DNA from: Proteocatella sp051653405
GTDB taxonomy: Bacteria > Bacillota > Clostridia > Peptostreptococcales > Filifactoraceae
DNA: 5,849 nucleotides
Assembly (NCBI GenBank): GCA_051653405.1
Contig: JBOFWC010000218.1
Coordinates: forward strand, 1 to 5,849
Reading direction: 5' to 3'
This document shows positions 4,889 to 5,849 of this stretch, one piece after another (positions within the stretch are counted from its first letter, which is position 1; the number at the start of each line of letters is the position of its first letter). Under the pieces are notes generated by a model. That model did not search any database. It was not told the DNA's origin and was given only the letters and a program-made list of their open reading frames with translations. A program made the translations under genes and the position numbers.

Positions 4889-5849
4889 ATGAAATTAAAA
4901 AGATTTTTGTCGGCAATATCTGTTGGAATTTTATGTATAAGTTTGCTTACAGGCTTTACAAGTGAGGCCAAAAATGGAAAAGAATCTATACTAAGTACAG
5001 ATATAGCGAGCTTAAGTGTACCAAGGAATGTTAAAGTTGTAGGACTTGGGGAAGCAAGTCATGGCGTAAGTGAATATCAAAAAATGAAATTAGAAGTATT
5101 CAAAGCATTAGTAAAGAACAATAAATGCCGTACATTTATCATAGAAGGTGACTTTGGAGGATCTCTCAAAGTAGATGAATATATTAATGGAGGCGAAGGT
5201 ACGGCAAGAGAGGCTGTAAGAGAGATTGGCTTTTCTATATATTGTACAAAAGAGATGGTAGATTTAATAGAGTGGATGAGAATTTATAATCAGAGCGCAA
5301 AAGAAGGAGAAAAACTCCATTTTTATGGAATGGATATGCAGCGATTTGATAACAACAAAGAATATTTATTTAAAATACTAGATAAGGGAACATCTGAGCT
5401 TAGCAATAAATATAAAGCAGATTTAGAGGTACTATCTGATGAAAGTATGTATTCGATAAAAAAGGAAATTGCTATAAAAGCCCATGAAGATATTACAAAA
5501 CTTATTTCTGAGATAGATGCTAATAAATCAAAAATAGTTTCAGAAGTGGGGCAAACTGAGTTTGAATTTGCAAGAGAATGTGCAAATTCCATAAAAGAAA
5601 ATATAGAACTGCGACGATTTTCTAGCCAGTATTCTAACTTAAGAGATAAAAATATGGCAAATAAAGTAGATTGGTTTGTAGAACATGGAGATGGAAGCCT
5701 ATTATTTATAAATGGGCATAATGGACACATTGGAAAATTTTCTGCATCAGGGTACAAATGTTTAGGTGAATATTTATCAGAAAAATATAAAGATGCTTAT
5801 TTTACAATAGGGACAGATGCAGACATTACAGAATTTAATTCAGAAGGAA
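4889..5849 (+). CDS. Secreted erythromycin-esterase-family protein (3'-truncated)
   Basis: The frame opens at an ATG with AGGAG (4875-4879) nine bases upstream and stays open to the right edge: 320 residues, with the C-terminus missing. Residues 1-27 form a signal peptide (K-rich start, hydrophobic core about 8-22, likely cleavage after SEA at 25-27). There is no lipobox Cys, so the product is probably released or wall-associated. The mature part has the PF05139 pattern: VVGLGEASHG (50-59) with H58 the probable general base, FIIEGD (83-88) with E86 a probable active-site acid, FYGMDMQ (145-151), LRDKNMANKV (251-260) and INGHNGHIGK (274-283) with H277 and H280. True Ere enzymes hydrolyse the macrolide lactone, but most family members are uncharacterised hydrolases, so resistance should not be assumed. 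It is separated from the M20 gene by a terminator and has its own promoter. Confidence 0.88.
   Translation, partial: MKLKRFLSAISVGILCISLLTGFTSEAKNGKESILSTDIASLSVPRNVKVVGLGEASHGVSEYQKMKLEVFKALVKNNKCRTFIIEGDFGGSLKVDEYINGGEGTAREAVREIGFSIYCTKEMVDLIEWMRIYNQSAKEGEKLHFYGMDMQRFDNNKEYLFKILDKGTSELSNKYKADLEVLSDESMYSIKKEIAIKAHEDITKLISEIDANKSKIVSEVGQTEFEFARECANSIKENIELRRFSSQYSNLRDKNMANKVDWFVEHGDGSLLFINGHNGHIGKFSASGYKCLGEYLSEKYKDAYFTIGTDADITEFNSEG

Noticed and set aside
5323..5757. Antisense 144-codon frame inside the Ere-like gene
   Set aside because: The + strand frame carries Ere-family motifs across the same region, so this is a shadow frame.

Overview
The window is AT-rich DNA with low-GC codon usage, strong AGGAGG-type ribosome binding sites, a ferredoxin-rich membrane protein and DcuC/YfcC-type transport. 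This points to an anaerobic low-GC Gram-positive bacterium of the Clostridia. The genus cannot be fixed from the sequence alone.

Layout from left to right: (1) the 3' part of a membrane 4Fe-4S protein of the NapH/YccM-like type, on +, cut by the window's left edge. (2) A short convergent gap with a perfect 17-bp bidirectional terminator and a separate GC-rich hairpin. (3) A YfcC-family transporter on the - strand. (4) A divergent promoter region of about 185 bp. (5) A MurR/RpiR-family regulator (HTH plus SIS domain) on +. (6) A 94-bp gap with its own extended -10 promoter. (7) An AbgB/ACY1L2-like M20 metallo-amidohydrolase on +, closed by a terminator. (8) A secreted erythromycin-esterase-family protein on +, cut by the right edge.

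The most coherent unit is the transporter / RpiR regulator / M20 hydrolase cassette. I infer that YfcC imports an N-acylated amino acid or dipeptide, possibly one with a basic amino acid, that the M20 enzyme splits it in the cytoplasm, and that the regulator controls both flanking promoters and perhaps its own. In support, the 14-mer AATAAAAATATTCA occurs in both promoter regions. One copy is half of a perfect 11+11-bp inverted repeat lying over the -10 and predicted start of the transporter promoter. A related repeat sits just upstream of the -10 of the hydrolase promoter. The regulator's SIS domain seems to lack the usual phosphosugar-binding S-x-S-G-x-T loop, which fits a non-sugar ligand.

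The flanking genes (4Fe-4S protein, Ere-like protein) are separated from the cassette by terminators and are probably unrelated to it. I see no RNA genes, CRISPR array, insertion sequence or phage features. The window looks like ordinary chromosome carrying one small, plausible and specifically testable catabolic regulon, not an obvious new defence or mobile system.
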